From Fratercula arctica (Eukaryota; Chordata; Aves; Charadriiformes; Alcidae), in assembly GCA_947846985.1 (NCBI GenBank), contig CANTUZ010000024.1, positions 1,903,046-1,967,045 of the forward strand: a stretch of 64,000 nt of DNA. The letters are read 5' to 3'. The translations under genes and the position numbers were made by a program. Below the pieces are notes generated by a model. It ran no database searches and was not told the DNA's origin. It saw only the letters and a program-made list of their open reading frames with translations. Shown here piece by piece: positions 1 to 12,600 of this stretch; position 1 is the stretch's first letter; each line of letters begins with the position of its first letter.

Positions 1-104
1 CCCTCCGCAGGGCGGCTCTGCGGGGACGCCCGGATGCTCCTTCCAACCCCGTCCCCGCCACCGGCGGCGCCTCCCCGGCCACTGCCGCTGCCACCCTGGT
101 GGCC

Positions 105-2546
105 ATGCGGCGCCCGGCCACCACCCGGCGGGTTTGGTGCCTGGTGCTGCTGGCGCTGGCGGGGGACGCGGCGTGGCCGCCGTGCCACATCGACACCGGC
201 AACGGGACGGGGCTGTGCAAGGGGCAGGGCCTGGTGCAGGTGCCCAGCGGCCTCCCCAGCGGCCTGCGCAGCCTCGACCTCTCCTACAACAAGCTCCGGG
301 AGATCACGGCGGGCGACTTTGCCGGCATGACCCAGCTACGGCGCTTGGATTTGGGCTACAACAACATCTCCCGCATCGCGCCAGACGCTTTCCTCTCCAA
401 CCTCCTCTTGGAGCATCTCCGGCTCTTCAACAACTCCCTCCACCACATCCCGGCACCGGCGTTGCGACCCTTGGTCAACCTCCGTTGGTTGGACATGTCC
501 AACAACCTCTACCGCAGCGCGGCGTTGGACGGCGCCTTCGGCAGGCTGCGGCAGCTGCGGGAGCTGTCGCTGGGGGGGCCGCTGCTACGGGACATCTCCT
601 GGGGGGACTTTGCCATCTTGAAGGACACGGTGCTGCAGAAGTTTGCCATCAAATCGGCCTCCAGCCTGCACTGGTACGAAGCTGGGGCTTTCTCGTGGTT
701 GAACACCACAGAGCTGTGGTGTGACATGGCCTTGGACGAGAACGCGATGGCTCTGCCGGTGATGCTGCAGGACCTGCGGGACAAACCCCTCGACTACCTG
801 CGCTTCCGTAACCTCTTCGAGTTCACCTACTACACCGGCAATGCCGATCCCTTCATCGGCTTGGCCGAGTTGCGGATCACCAAGTTGGTCTTCTATCGGG
901 GCAAGTTCAACGAGAACCTCCTCCGCTTTGCCCTGCTCAACGTCCAACGCTCCCGCGTCCGTGACTTGGCACTGGTGGCCATCGACTTTGCCCGCTCGCC
1001 GCGGTGGAACAGCTCTGGTGTGGGGGCGGCCGCCCCGCGGCTCGACCGCCTCTTGCTGCAGGACATCAGCAACCCCGACATCCTGCGTTTCGACTGGACC
1101 TTCACCTGGTTGAGCGGTGTGGCCACCCTCTCCATCATCAACGTCAACTTCAACTACGTCCCCTGTGATGTTTGGGGTGAGTTGCGTAACGTGGAGGCCT
1201 TGGACATCTCCAGCAACCGTCTGGAAGATGGTTATATCTACAACCAGCGTTGCCACTACCAGGGCGTCATGCCCAAGCTGGAGAGCTTCATCTTGGCCAC
1301 CAACCAGCTCCTGAGCCTGGCTGTGGTGGCCGCCTTGACGCGGACCTGGCCACGGCTCACCCACCTCGACGCCAGCCACAACGCGTTGGGCAGCCTGCAG
1401 GAGGTGTGCCAATGGAGTCACACCTTGCGTTGGCTGGCCCTCCACCACAACCATGTGACAGTGGGCACCTTCGGGTGCCTGCCCACCACCCTGGAGTATC
1501 TGGACCTCTCCTACTCCCAACTCGACCGCTTGGACATGGACTACTTCACCCGAAGCCCCCGGCTCCAGGAGCTGCGGTTGAGTGGCAACAAGATCAAGTT
1601 CATCCCCTCCGAGTGGAGATGTCCCCGTTTGGAGGTGCTGGCCATCGACGGCAACTCCTTTGGCGTCATCAACCGCGGCTCCTTCGTCAACATGCCACGG
1701 CTCATTAGCCTGGCGGCCGGCAACAACCCCTACTACTGCACCTGCGACCTCTACCTCTTCCTGGAGGAGACATGGCAACGGGGACGACCCACCTTGGCCG
1801 ACTGGCCCCACAACTGGACCTGCTACCACCCCGAGCCGCTGCTGGATACAGCCGTGGCCTCCTACACCCCGCGTCCCTTGGAATGCAACATGCCGGCTCT
1901 GGTGGCCGTGGCGGTGGCCAGCACGGCAGTGGTGGTGGCGGCGTGCGCCGTGCTCTGCTGGAAGCTGGATGCTGGTTGGTACCTCCGCGCCACGTACCGG
2001 TTGGTGCGCGCCAAGTATGGCAGGCGGGGGGCGGCCACCACGCGGCAATGCTCCTACCATGCCTTCATCTCCTACAGCTACGCCGACGCCGACTGGGTTC
2101 GCCAGGAGCTTCTGCAGCGGTTGGAGAGCACCAGGCCACCTTACCGGCTCTGCATCCACGAGCGGGACTTCACGCCGGGCCGTTGGATCATCGACAACAT
2201 CGTGGAGAACATCGAGAGGAGCGCCAAGGTCATCTTCGTCCTCTCCCGCAGCTTCATCGACAGCGAGTGGTGCAACTACGAGCTCTACTTCACCCACCAG
2301 CGCGCGGTGGGGCTGGGCAGCGAGGACGTCATCCTGGTGGTGAAGGAACCCATCGACACTCGGGGTTTGCCCCGGCGTTTCGCCAGGCTCCGGAAGATGT
2401 TGGGCAGCAAAACCTACCTGGAGTGGCCCCATGAGCCCGGGAGACGCCCCTTCTTCTGGCTCCAGCTCCAAAGCCTCTTGGGCAGCCCCGGGGGGCTCCA
2501 TCCTGCCACCGGCGAGGAGGAGACGGCCGTGGATGCCACCACGTAG
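105..2546 (+). CDS. Toll-like receptor, TLR1/2-family type, single coding exon
   Basis: An innate immune receptor of the plasma or endosomal membrane that should sense microbial ligands through its leucine-rich ectodomain and signal through a cytoplasmic TIR domain to MyD88-type adaptors. The intact 813-aa frame starts at ATG 105; a GTG at 99 is in frame but unlikely in a eukaryote. A hydrophobic signal peptide (about residues 5-24) precedes an LRR N-cap, many leucine-rich repeats, and an LRR C-cap beginning at C545/C547. The transmembrane helix is about residues 596-621, and the TIR domain about 650-790 has box 1 (YHAFISYS), a BB loop RDFTPGRW with the signalling-critical proline at 691, and a box 3 FW near the end. 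The TIR sequence resembles TLR2/TLR1-type receptors. The C-cap (PYYCTCDLY) is unlike TLR2 and recalls the fish/amphibian TLR14/18/25 branch, but that is an impression only. A 5' splice acceptor (CCGCAG ending at 10) may begin the exon. Confidence 0.9.
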   Translation: MRRPATTRRVWCLVLLALAGDAAWPPCHIDTGNGTGLCKGQGLVQVPSGLPSGLRSLDLSYNKLREITAGDFAGMTQLRRLDLGYNNISRIAPDAFLSNLLLEHLRLFNNSLHHIPAPALRPLVNLRWLDMSNNLYRSAALDGAFGRLRQLRELSLGGPLLRDISWGDFAILKDTVLQKFAIKSASSLHWYEAGAFSWLNTTELWCDMALDENAMALPVMLQDLRDKPLDYLRFRNLFEFTYYTGNADPFIGLAELRITKLVFYRGKFNENLLRFALLNVQRSRVRDLALVAIDFARSPRWNSSGVGAAAPRLDRLLLQDISNPDILRFDWTFTWLSGVATLSIINVNFNYVPCDVWGELRNVEALDISSNRLEDGYIYNQRCHYQGVMPKLESFILATNQLLSLAVVAALTRTWPRLTHLDASHNALGSLQEVCQWSHTLRWLALHHNHVTVGTFGCLPTTLEYLDLSYSQLDRLDMDYFTRSPRLQELRLSGNKIKFIPSEWRCPRLEVLAIDGNSFGVINRGSFVNMPRLISLAAGNNPYYCTCDLYLFLEETWQRGRPTLADWPHNWTCYHPEPLLDTAVASYTPRPLECNMPALVAVAVASTAVVVAACAVLCWKLDAGWYLRATYRLVRAKYGRRGAATTRQCSYHAFISYSYADADWVRQELLQRLESTRPPYRLCIHERDFTPGRWIIDNIVENIERSAKVIFVLSRSFIDSEWCNYELYFTHQRAVGLGSEDVILVVKEPIDTRGLPRRFARLRKMLGSKTYLEWPHEPGRRPFFWLQLQSLLGSPGGLHPATGEEETAVDATT

Positions 2547-3366
2547 CGGTGGCCTCTGTTGTCCCATGTCCTTCAGCAGCTGGAAGGTGGTCTTGGAGTG
2601 CCACTGTGTGCCAAGCATCCCCCCTGCCTCAGCGGAGGAGTTGGGGTGGGATGGGGGGGGGAGGTCCTCACCAAAGTCACCCCATCTTCTCGACCTCCTC
2701 CAAGAGCCAGGAGATGGGGACAGCGTCCAGGAGGTGGCAGTGTCACCCAGAGAGAGGACGTGGCGATCCTAAATCCACCCTAAATCCAGCGACAGGCAGC
2801 GGGGACAAGCGGTGACCCCCCAACCCCCCCCCCCCCCTCCGGCCCTTACACCCCCAGCCTTACGTCGAGGTCCCTGGGGAGAAGAGCCGGGTGTCCCGGC
2901 CACCTCCGGGGGGTTCAACCCTGCTCCAGGGGGGACACCAAGGGACACGCTCCCCACCACGGGACGCGCTTCCCACCCCGCGTGGGGTCCAGTTTGCCGG
3001 GAAAAGGGAGAAAATCCCCATCAGCAGCACCCCGAGCCCCCCCCTTCCCCAGACCCCGCGTTCCCCTGCCCCCTCCTTCCCTCTCCTCTTTTTTTTCCAT
3101 GTTTTTCTCCACTTTGCCGGTTTTTGGGGGTTGTGGGGGTTTTTTTTCCCAACTCCCTCCCTCCAGAAAAAAAAACCAAAACAACCAACCCCAAACCCGC
3201 CGGCTGTTTATTTTTAGCAGCCAATTGAAGATGAAGGAGGAGGGGAAAAAAAAATATTAAAAAAAAAAAAAAAGAGGGAAAAAAAAAAAATATATATATA
3301 TATATCCCGTCCGGAGACAGAGTAACCTTTGAGCTGCTCGCGGCCCATGCCGGCGGCTCCAGGGCG
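2547..3366. other. TLR to ITGA10 intergenic stretch
   Basis: Contains the presumed TLR 3' UTR and the ITGA10 promoter and 5' UTR. No convincing AATAAA was seen; a weak ATTAAA lies at 3256-3261 inside an A-rich tract. An alternating TA run at about 3290-3305 lies some 60 bp before the ITGA10 start codon and could act as a TATA-like element, which is inference. No other gene is visible. Confidence 0.5.
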
Positions 3367-3612
3367 ATGGAGGGTGGTGGGTGCCGGCAGCTTCTCCGGG
3401 TGCTGCTCTTGCTCCCAGGTAACGTCACCCCAAAATTTAACCGGATTTGGGAAAAGAGGGGGGTTGTTGGGGGGGATGTTTGGGGGTGAATCGGAGGCGT
3501 TTTGGGGACGCTGCGGGGTTGGGGGGTGTGGGGGGGGGGTTGGTGCTGAGCCGGGTACCCATTAACCCAGAGCTCAGCGATGGGTGGATGCCCCCCGCTG
3601 AGCCCGTCCTGG

Positions 3613-3644
<32 letters not shown>

Positions 3645-6600
3645 AAAGCCCGGTTTTGGGGCTCATCCCCTCTCCCACAGTATATTTTGGGGCTTTTTTT
3701 CTGCTGGAGGGGGGGAACCCCAAAACCTCCCCCCCCCGGTTTGGGGACGGGGTCGGTGCCGGCATGGAGGGAACCAAACCCCGCTAAAAGGAACTTAAGA
3801 AACAATTTTAATGGCAAATCTCTACATTTTTGGGGGGAAAACAAGACAGAAAAGTTGGGGGTTTTGTCCCAAGGGGGGGTTGGCGGCTGGGTCCCAGCCC
3901 GTCTCCGTCCCATCTGGGCACGTCGGCGCTCCTGGGCCGTGCCCGGCCAGTGGGGACACCGGGGCACGCTGCCAGCGCTGGCCTCCCCAGTGGCCCTGGG
4001 GCTCCCCGTGCCTCAGTTTCCCCACCCGGAGCCAGTCGGGGGATACTGGGGGGGGGGGGCACTTTGCAGATCTTTTGAAGTTTGGAGGCAAACACAACCC
4101 CCCTGGGCCCCCCCGAAATGGAAACCCCCCGAGTTGTCCTGTCCATCCCGGGGCCTCCTGGGGTGCTGGATGCCGTATTTGGGGTGCTGGGTGCTGCCTG
4201 TGGGGTCCCGGGTGCTGTATGTGGGGTCTCAGGTGCTGCATTTGGGGTGCTGGGTGCTGCATTTGGGGTCCCAGGTGCTGTATTTGGGGTGCTGGGGTGC
4301 CGTACACGGGGTGCTGGGTGCTCCATTTGGGGTGCTGGGTGCTGTATGAGGGGTGCTGTATTTGGGGTGCTGGGGTGCCATACACGGGGTGCTGGGTGCT
4401 CCATTTGGGGTGCTGGGGGTGCTGTATTTGGGGTGCTTGGGTGCTGTATGAGGGGTGCTGCATTTGGGGTGCTCAGTGCTGCATTTGGGGTGCTGCATTT
4501 AGGGTGCTGGGCGCTGTATGTGGGATGCTGGGGTACCATCCATGGGGTGCTGGGTGCTGCATTTGGGGTGCTATACGTGGGGTGGTGGGTGCTGTATTTG
4601 GGGTGCTGGGTGCTGCATTTGGGGTACTGGGTGCGATATGTGGGGTGGTGGGTGCTGCCTGTGGGGTGCTGGGGGTGCTGTATTTGGGGTGCTCAGTGCT
4701 ATATGTAGGGCGCTGGGTGCTGTACGTGGGGTGCTGGGTGCTATACGAGGGGTGCTGGCTGCTGCATTTGGGGTGCTGGGGGTGCTGTATTTGGGGTGCT
4801 GGGTGCTGTATGAGGGGTGCTGCATTTGGGGTGCTCAGTGCTGCATTTGGGGTGCTGGGTGCTGCATTTAGGGTGCTGGGCGCTGTATGTGGGATGCTGG
4901 GGTACCATACATGGGGTGCTGGGTGCTGCACTTGGGGTGCTGGATGCTATACGTGGGGTGGTGGGTGCTGTATTTGGGGTGCTGGGTGCTGCATTTGGGG
5001 TACTGGGTGCTTGGGTGCTATATGAGGGGTGCTGCATTTGGGGTGCTCAGTGCTGCGTTTGGGGTGCTGGGTGCTGTATGTGGGGTCCCAGGTGCTGCAT
5101 TTGGGGGGCTGGGTGCTGCATTTGGGGTCCCAGGTGCTGTATTTGGGGTGCTGGGGTGCCGTACACGGGGTGCTGGGTGCTCCATTTGGGGTGCTGGGGG
5201 TGCTGTATTTGGGGTGCTTGGGTGCTGTATGAGGGGTGCTGCATTTGGGGTGCTCAGTGCTGCATTTGGGGTGCTGGGTGCTGCATTTAGGGTGCTGGGC
5301 GCTGTATGTGGGATGCTGGGGTACCATCCATGGGGTGCTGGGTGCTGCATTTGGGGTGCTATACGTGGGGTGGTGGGTGCTGTATTTGGGGTGCTGGGTG
5401 CTGCATTTGGGGTACTGGGTGCGATATGTGGGGTGGTGGGTGCTGCCTGTGGGGTGCTGGGGGTGCTGTATTTGGGGTGCTCAGTGCTATATGTAGGGCG
5501 CTGGGTGCTGTACGTGGGGTGATGGGTGCTATACGAGGGGTGCTGGCTGCCGCATTTGGGGTTCTGGGGGTGCTGTATTTGGGGTGCTTGGGTGCTATAT
5601 GAGGGGTGCTGCATTTGGGGTGCTCAGTGCTGCGTTTGGGGTGCTGGGTGCTGTATGTGGGGTCCCAGGTGCTGCATTTGGGGTGCTCAGTGCTGCGTTT
5701 GGGGTGCTGGGTGCTGTATTTGGGGAGCTCAGTGCTATATGAGGGGTGCTGGGTGCCACATTAGGGGTGCTGGGGGTGCTGTATTTGGGTGATATATGAG
5801 GGGTGCTGCATTTGGGGTGCTGAGTGCCATATGTGGGGTCCCAGGTGCTGCCTGTTGGGTGCTCGATGCTGCGTTTGGGGTGCTGGGTGCTGCATTTGGG
5901 GAGCTCAGTGCTATATGAGGGGTGCTGGGTGCTACATTAGGGGTGCTGCATTTGGGGTACTGGCTCCTGCCTGTGGGGTCCCGGGTGCCGTATGTGGGGT
6001 CCCGGGTGCTGCGTTTGGGGTCCCGGGTGCCGTACATGGGGTGCTGGGTGCTGCCCGTGGGGTGCTGCATGTGGGGTGCTTGGGTGCTATATGAGGGGTG
6101 CTGCATTTGGGGTGCTGGGTGCTGTATGTGGGGGTCCCGGGTGCTGCGTTTGGGGTCCCGGGTGCTGCATTTGGGGTGCTGGGAGCCGCACACGGGGTGC
6201 TCAACAGCCAGCACCCACCCACCCCCCACCGGGGACAGGGGCCACCACCGCAGCCAGTGCCCCCTAAGACCCCCCCCCCCCCCCGCCCCCCCCCCCCCGG
6301 GACCCCCCTCCCCGCCGGGCTGCCCCCCTTTCCCCACAGGTCCCCCCCGGGGGTCCCGGAGCACCCATGGGTGGGCACCAACTTGCCCACCAGCCTCCTC
6401 ACCGCCCCCCCCCCACACACACACCGCCCCAAACCCCCCGCGGGGGGGGGGGGGGGGCATCGGGGCTGCGGCCGCCACCGCGGGTCGCACCCATGTCCTG
6501 TCCCCCCCCCCGCCCCCCCAATTTTTATGGGTGGGGGAGGTGGGTGCTCGCAGCAGCACCCAAAAAATTAGCTTTTAGGGGCTCTTTGGGTGGGGTCTTG

Positions 6601-9600
6601 GGGGTTTGGGGGCTGCGTGTGTGTCGCCCCCCTCAGGGTCACTGTCCCCCCCCCCAGGGCTGTGCCTGGGGTTCAACGTCGACGTGCGGCGGCCGCGGGT
6701 CTTCCCCGGGCCAGCCCAGGGCCAGTTTGGCTACAAGGTGCTGCAGCGGGCGAGCGGCGGGGACAAGTGGTGAGTGGCACCCCCGGGGGGCGACGGGGGA
6801 CACGGGGACATCCGTGGGGCTCTCTCACACCCCCTCCCCCCCCCCCCCCCCAGCACGGCCCACGGGGCAGGTGTGTGGGGCTGGGGCAGGGCTTGTGGGG
6901 CTGCGAGGAGGGGAAACTGAGGCAGGGAATGGGGAAACTGAGGCAGGGAATGGGGAAACTGAGGCAGGGAATGGGGGAAACTGAGGCAGGGAATGATGGA
7001 AACTGAGGCAGGGCATGGGGGAAACTGAGGCAGGGAATGATGGAAACTGAGGCAGGGAATGGGGAAACTGAGGCAGGGAATGGGGGAAACTGAGGCAGGG
7101 AATGATGGAAACTGAGGCAGGGCATGGGGGAAACTGAGGCAGGGAATGATGGAAACTGAGGCAGGGAATGGGGAAACTGAGGCAGGGAATGGGGGAAACT
7201 GAGGCAGGGAATGATGGAAACTGAGGCAGGGAATGGGGGAAACTGAGGCAGGGAATGATGGAAACTGAGGCAGGGAATGGGGAAACTGAGGCAGGGAATG
7301 ATGGAAACTGAGGCAGGGGTGGGGAAACTGAGGCAGGGAATGATGGAAACTGAGGCAGGGGTGGGGAAACTGAGGCAGGGAATGATGGAAACTGAGTCAG
7401 GGAATGGGGAAACTGAGGCAGGGGTGGGGAAACTGAGGCAGGGAATGATGGAAACTGAGGCAGGGAATGGGGGAAACTGAGGCAGGGAATGATGGAAACT
7501 GAGGCAGGGGTGGGGAAACTGAGGCAGGGAATGATGGAAACTGAGGCAGGGGTGGGGAAACTGAGGCAGGGAATGGTGGAAACTGAGGCAGGGAATGGGG
7601 GAAAACTGAGACAGCAAGGGGGAAATTGAGGCAGAGAAGGGGAAAACTGAGGCAGGGAGGGGGAAGTTGAGGCAGGAATGGGGAAACTGAGGCAGGGAAG
7701 AGGGAAACAGACTGGGAAAGGGGCAACTGAGGCAGGGAAAGGGGAACTGAGGCAGGAAAGGAAAAAATTAGGCAGGGAAGGGGAAACTGAGACAGGAAAA
7801 GGGGAAACTGAGTCAGGAAAGGAGAAACTGAGGCACGGAGGGGTCAGCAAAGCCTCCGCGGTGTTTTCTGGGGGCAGAAACGAGCTTTTAAGGCTCGCCG
7901 TGGATTTGTGCTTTACCCCGGCGTGACTTGGAGGGAGGGAGCCGGGGGGGGGGGGAATGAAAATTAGGGTCCTCCGGGTAAAACCCGGGGGGGGCCGGTG
8001 CCCGTGCCATGGTGGGGCGGCCAATGGCGGGCAGTCCAGCCAGATGGACAGACGGACGGAAACCGGTGGCGGAAGCGCGGTGCCGGCGGCGGGGGCGGCA
8101 GGGTTTGGCTCTGCGCCCCCAAATACCGAGAGAGGCCAAGATGGAGATGGGGTTGGGGGGGGGGGGCGGGTGGCGTGACGGTGACCCGGTGCCGGTGTCC
8201 CCTCACCCCCTCCACCTCCCCACAGGCTGCTGGTGGGGGCCCCGTGGGATGGGGACCGCCAAGGTGATGTCTACAAGTGCCGCGTGGGACCCCCCAACGC
8301 CACCTGTGCCAAAGCCAACCTTGGTACCGCCATGGGGATAACGGGGGGCCGCAGACGGTGCCCGGCTTCGCCCGGTCCCGGCATGGCCCTGGCAGGGGAC
8401 CCGGGGCAGGGGGGGGTGTCACCCCGGTGCTGAGCCCCGGCATCGCTCCTTCCCAGGGTCCGCAGCCCCCTGGCTCGTCCCCTTCCCCGGCCACAGCGTC
8501 CACTTGGGAATGACCCTCCTGGACTCCAAGGACGGCGGCTTCGTGGTGAGAGGAGCCTCCCCCCGAGGGAAACTGAGGCACGGCCGGGCGCGGGGACGGG
8601 TGCCAGCCCCTGCTGTGTGTGTGCCCTCCGTGTGTCCCCGTCCCCCCCCCAGGCTTGTGCCCCGCTTTGGTCCCAGGAATGCGGCACCTCCCTCTTCAGC
8701 ACCGGCATCTGCGCCCGGCTGGATGGTGACCTCCGGCCGGTGGGGACCATCGCGCCCACGGCACAGCGTGAGTTGGGGGCGGCTGCCGCGTGCCGGGGCC
8801 GTGCCGGGCCGTGCCACGCCGGGTCGGTGGCAGCTGCATCTCCCTCCCCAGGCTGCTCCACCTACATGGACATCGTCATCGTCTTGGATGGCTCCAACAG
8901 CATCTACCCCTGGTACGAGGTGCAGAACTTCCTCAGCAACATCCTCAGCAAGTTCTTCATCGGGCCGGGGCAGATCCAGGTGAGGTGCCGGTGTCCCCAG
9001 CGCCATGCTGGTGTCCCCAGGGCAGTGCCGGTGTCCCTAGGGCCATGGGGACATGTCCAGGACATGTCCGTGTCCATGATGTCCAGGACAACGTCATTGT
9101 CCCTGCGGTGATGAGCTCCCCGAGATGACGCCATCATACCCAGGGCAGTGCCATCATCCTTGGGGTGATGTCATCATCCCTGGGGTGATGCCATTGTCCC
9201 CAGGGTGATGCCATCATCCCCAGGGTGACACCATTGTCCCCAGGGCCATGCTGTCATCCCGGTAGCAATGCCACCCTTGGGGCAATGCCACTCTTGGGGT
9301 GATGCCATCATCCATGGGACAATGCCATTGTCCCCAGGGCCACAATACTGTCCCTGTGGCAATGCCACCTCTGGGGTGACACCATTGTCCCCAGGGTGAT
9401 GCCATCATCCCCAGGGTTACACCGTTGTCCCCAGGGCCATGCTACTGTCCCTGTGGCAGTGCCACTCCTGGGGTGAGACCATTGTCCCCAGGGTGATGCC
9501 ATCATCCCCAGGGTGACACTATTGTCCCCAGGGCCATGCTGTCATCCTGGTAGCAATGCCACCCTTGGGGCGATGCCACTCTTGGGGTGATGCCATCATC

Positions 9601-12600
9601 CATGGGGCAATGCCATTGTCCCCAGGGCCACAATACTGTCCCTGTGGCAATACCACCGTGAGGGTGAGGCTGAGGCCACTGTCCCCAGGGTGATGCCATC
9701 ATCCCCCAGGTGACACCATTGTCCCCAGGACCATGCTACTCTCCCTGTGGCAATGCCACCCCTGGGGTGACACCATTGTCCCTGGGGTGACACCATCATC
9801 CCCCAGGTGACGCCATCATCCCTGGGGTGACGCCATTGTCCCCAGGGCCATGGTACTGTCCCAGTGGCGATGCCACCTCGGGGATGAGGCCGTTGTCCCC
9901 AGGGCAATGCCATCATCCCTGGGGTGATGCCATTGTCCCCAGGGTGATGCCATCATCCCCAGGGTGACACCATTGTCCCCAGGGCCATGCTGTCATCCTG
10001 GTAGCAATGCCACCCTTGGGGCAATGCCACTCTTGGGGTGATGCCATCATCCATGGGACAATGCCATTGTCCCCAGGGCCATGCTACTGTCCCTGTGGTG
10101 ATGCCACCCCTGGAGGGATACCATTGTCCCCAGGGCAATGCCATCATCCCTGGGGTGAGACCATTGTCCCCAGGGCAATGCCATCATTCCTAGGGTAATG
10201 GCCACCCCTGGAGTGACACCATTGTCCCCAGGGCAATGCCATCATCCCTGTGGTGATGCCACTCCTGGGGTGAAGCTATTGTCCCCAGGGTGATGCCATC
10301 ATCCCCAGGGTTACACCATTGTCCCCAGGGCCATGCTACTCTCCCTGTGGTGATGCCACCCATGGGGTGATGCCATTGTCCCCAGGGTGATGCCATCATC
10401 CCTGTGGTGATGCCACCCATGGGGTGAAGCCATTGTCCCCAGGGTGATGCCATCATCCCCAGGGTTACACCATTGTCCCCAGGGCCATGCTACTCTCCCT
10501 GTGGTGATGCCACCCATGGGGTGATGCCATTGTCCCCAGGGTGATGCCGTCATCCCCAGAGTGACATCATTGTCCCCAGGGTGATGCCATCATCCCTGTG
10601 GTGATACCACCCATGGGGTGATGCCATTGTCCCCAGGGTGATGCCATCATCCCTGTGGTGATGCCACCCATGGGGTGAAGCCATTGTCCCCAGGGTGATG
10701 CCATCATCCCTGTGGTGATGCCACCCATGGGGTGATGCCATTGTCCCCAGGGTGATGCCATCATCCCTGTGGTGATGCCACTCCTGGGGTGAAGCCATTG
10801 TCCCCAGGGTGATGCCATCATCCCCAGGGTTACACCATTGTCCCCAGGGCCATGCTACTCTCCCTGTGGTGATGCCACTCCTGGGGTGATGCCATTGTCC
10901 CCAGGGTGATGCCATCATCCCCAGGGTTACACCATTGTCCCCAGGGCCATGCTACTCTCCCTGTGGTGATGCCACCCATGGGGTGATGCCATTGTCCCCA
11001 GGGTGATGCCATCATCCCTGTGGTGATGCCACCCATGGGGTGATGTCATTGTCCCCAGGGTGATGCCATCATCCCCAGGGTTACACCATTGTCCCCAGGG
11101 CCATGCTACTCTCCCTGTGGTGATGCCACCCATGGGGTGATGCCATTGTCCCCAGGGTGATGCCATCATCCCTGTGGTGATGCCACTCCTGGGGTGAAGC
11201 CATTGTCCCCAGGGTGATGCCATCATCCCCAGGGTTACACCATTGTCCCCCAGGGCCATGCTACTCTCCCTGTGGTGATGCCACCCATGGGGTGATGCCA
11301 TTGTCCCCAGGGTGATGCCATCATCCCTGTGGTGATGCCACTCCTGGGGTGATGCCATTGTCCCCAGGGTGATGCCATCATCCCCAGGGTTACACCATTG
11401 TCCCCAGGGCCATGCTACTCTCCCTGTGGTGATGCCACCCATGGGGTGATGCCATTGTCCCCAGGGTGATGCCATCATCCCTGTGGTGATGCCACCCATG
11501 GGGTGATGCCATTGTCCCCAGGGTGATGCCATCATCCCTGTGGTGATGCCACCCATGGGGTGAAGCCATTGTCCCCAGGGTGATGCCATCATCCCCAGGG
11601 TTACACCATTGTCCCCAGGGCCATGCTACTCTCCCTGTGGTGATGCCACCCATGGGGTGATGCCATTGTCCCCAGGGTGATGCCGTCATCCCCAGAGTGA
11701 CATCATTGTCCCCAGGGTGATGCCATCATCCCTGTGGTGATGCCACCCATGGGGTGATGCCATTGTCCCCAGGGTGATGCCATCATCCCCAGGGTTACAC
11801 CATTGTCCCCAGGGCCATGCTACTCTCCCTGTGGTGATGCCACCCATGGGGTGATGCCATTGTCCCCAGGGCCATGCTACTCTCCCTGTGGTGATGCCAC
11901 CCATGGGGTGATGCCATTGTCCCCAGGGTGATGCCATCATCCCTGTGGTGATACCACCCATGGGGTGATGCCATTGTCCCCAGGGTGATGCCATCATCCC
12001 CAGGGTTACACCATTGTCCCCAGGGCCATGCTACTCTCCCTGTGGTGATACCACCCATGGGGTGATGCCATTGTCCCCAGGGTGATGCCATCATCCCTGG
12101 GGTGACGCCATTGTCCCCAGGGCCATGCTACTGCCCCTGTGGCGATGCCGCCCCGGGGGTGAGGCCACCGTCCCCAGGGCAAGGCCACGGCCCCCGGGTG
12201 ACGGCGGTGTGTGGGGCAGGTGGGGGTGCTGCAGTACGGGGAGCGGGCGGTGCAGGAGTGGGCGCTGGGGCGGTACCGCACGGCGCAGGAGGTGGTGGAG
12301 GCGGCCAAGAACATCAGCCGGCAGGAGGGCAGGGAGACGCGCACGGCCCTCGCCATCCACCGCGCCTGGTGCGCACCGCGGCCGGAGCCGGACTGGGATG
12401 GGGGTTGGGATGGGGATGGGAATTGGGATCAGCGTTGGGATGGGAGTTGGAATCAGGGTTGTGAATTGGGATTGGGGATGGGAATTGGGGTGGGATCGGG
12501 ATTGGGATTGGGGTTGGGAATCGGGATGGGAGCTGGGATTGGGGTTGGGAATTGGGATGGGGCTTGGGATGGGGGGTTGGGATGAGGACGGGAATTGGGA

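Noticed and set aside
585..2618. 677-aa minus-strand frame antisense to the Toll-like receptor
   Set aside because: Shadow frame of GC-rich coding DNA; no recognisable domain, while the plus frame is a full TLR.
3811..5025. 404-aa plus-strand open frame rich in Cys-Ile-Trp-Gly-Ala repeats
   Set aside because: It is the 21-bp intron 1 minisatellite read in one frame; several other frames on both strands are equally open.
6825..8024. 399-aa minus-strand frame of Ser-Phe-Pro-Cys-Leu repeats
   Set aside because: Reverse reading of the intron 2 minisatellite.
9100..12190. CRISPR-like regularly spaced repeats
   Set aside because: Direct tandem modules without unique spacers, in a vertebrate intron.
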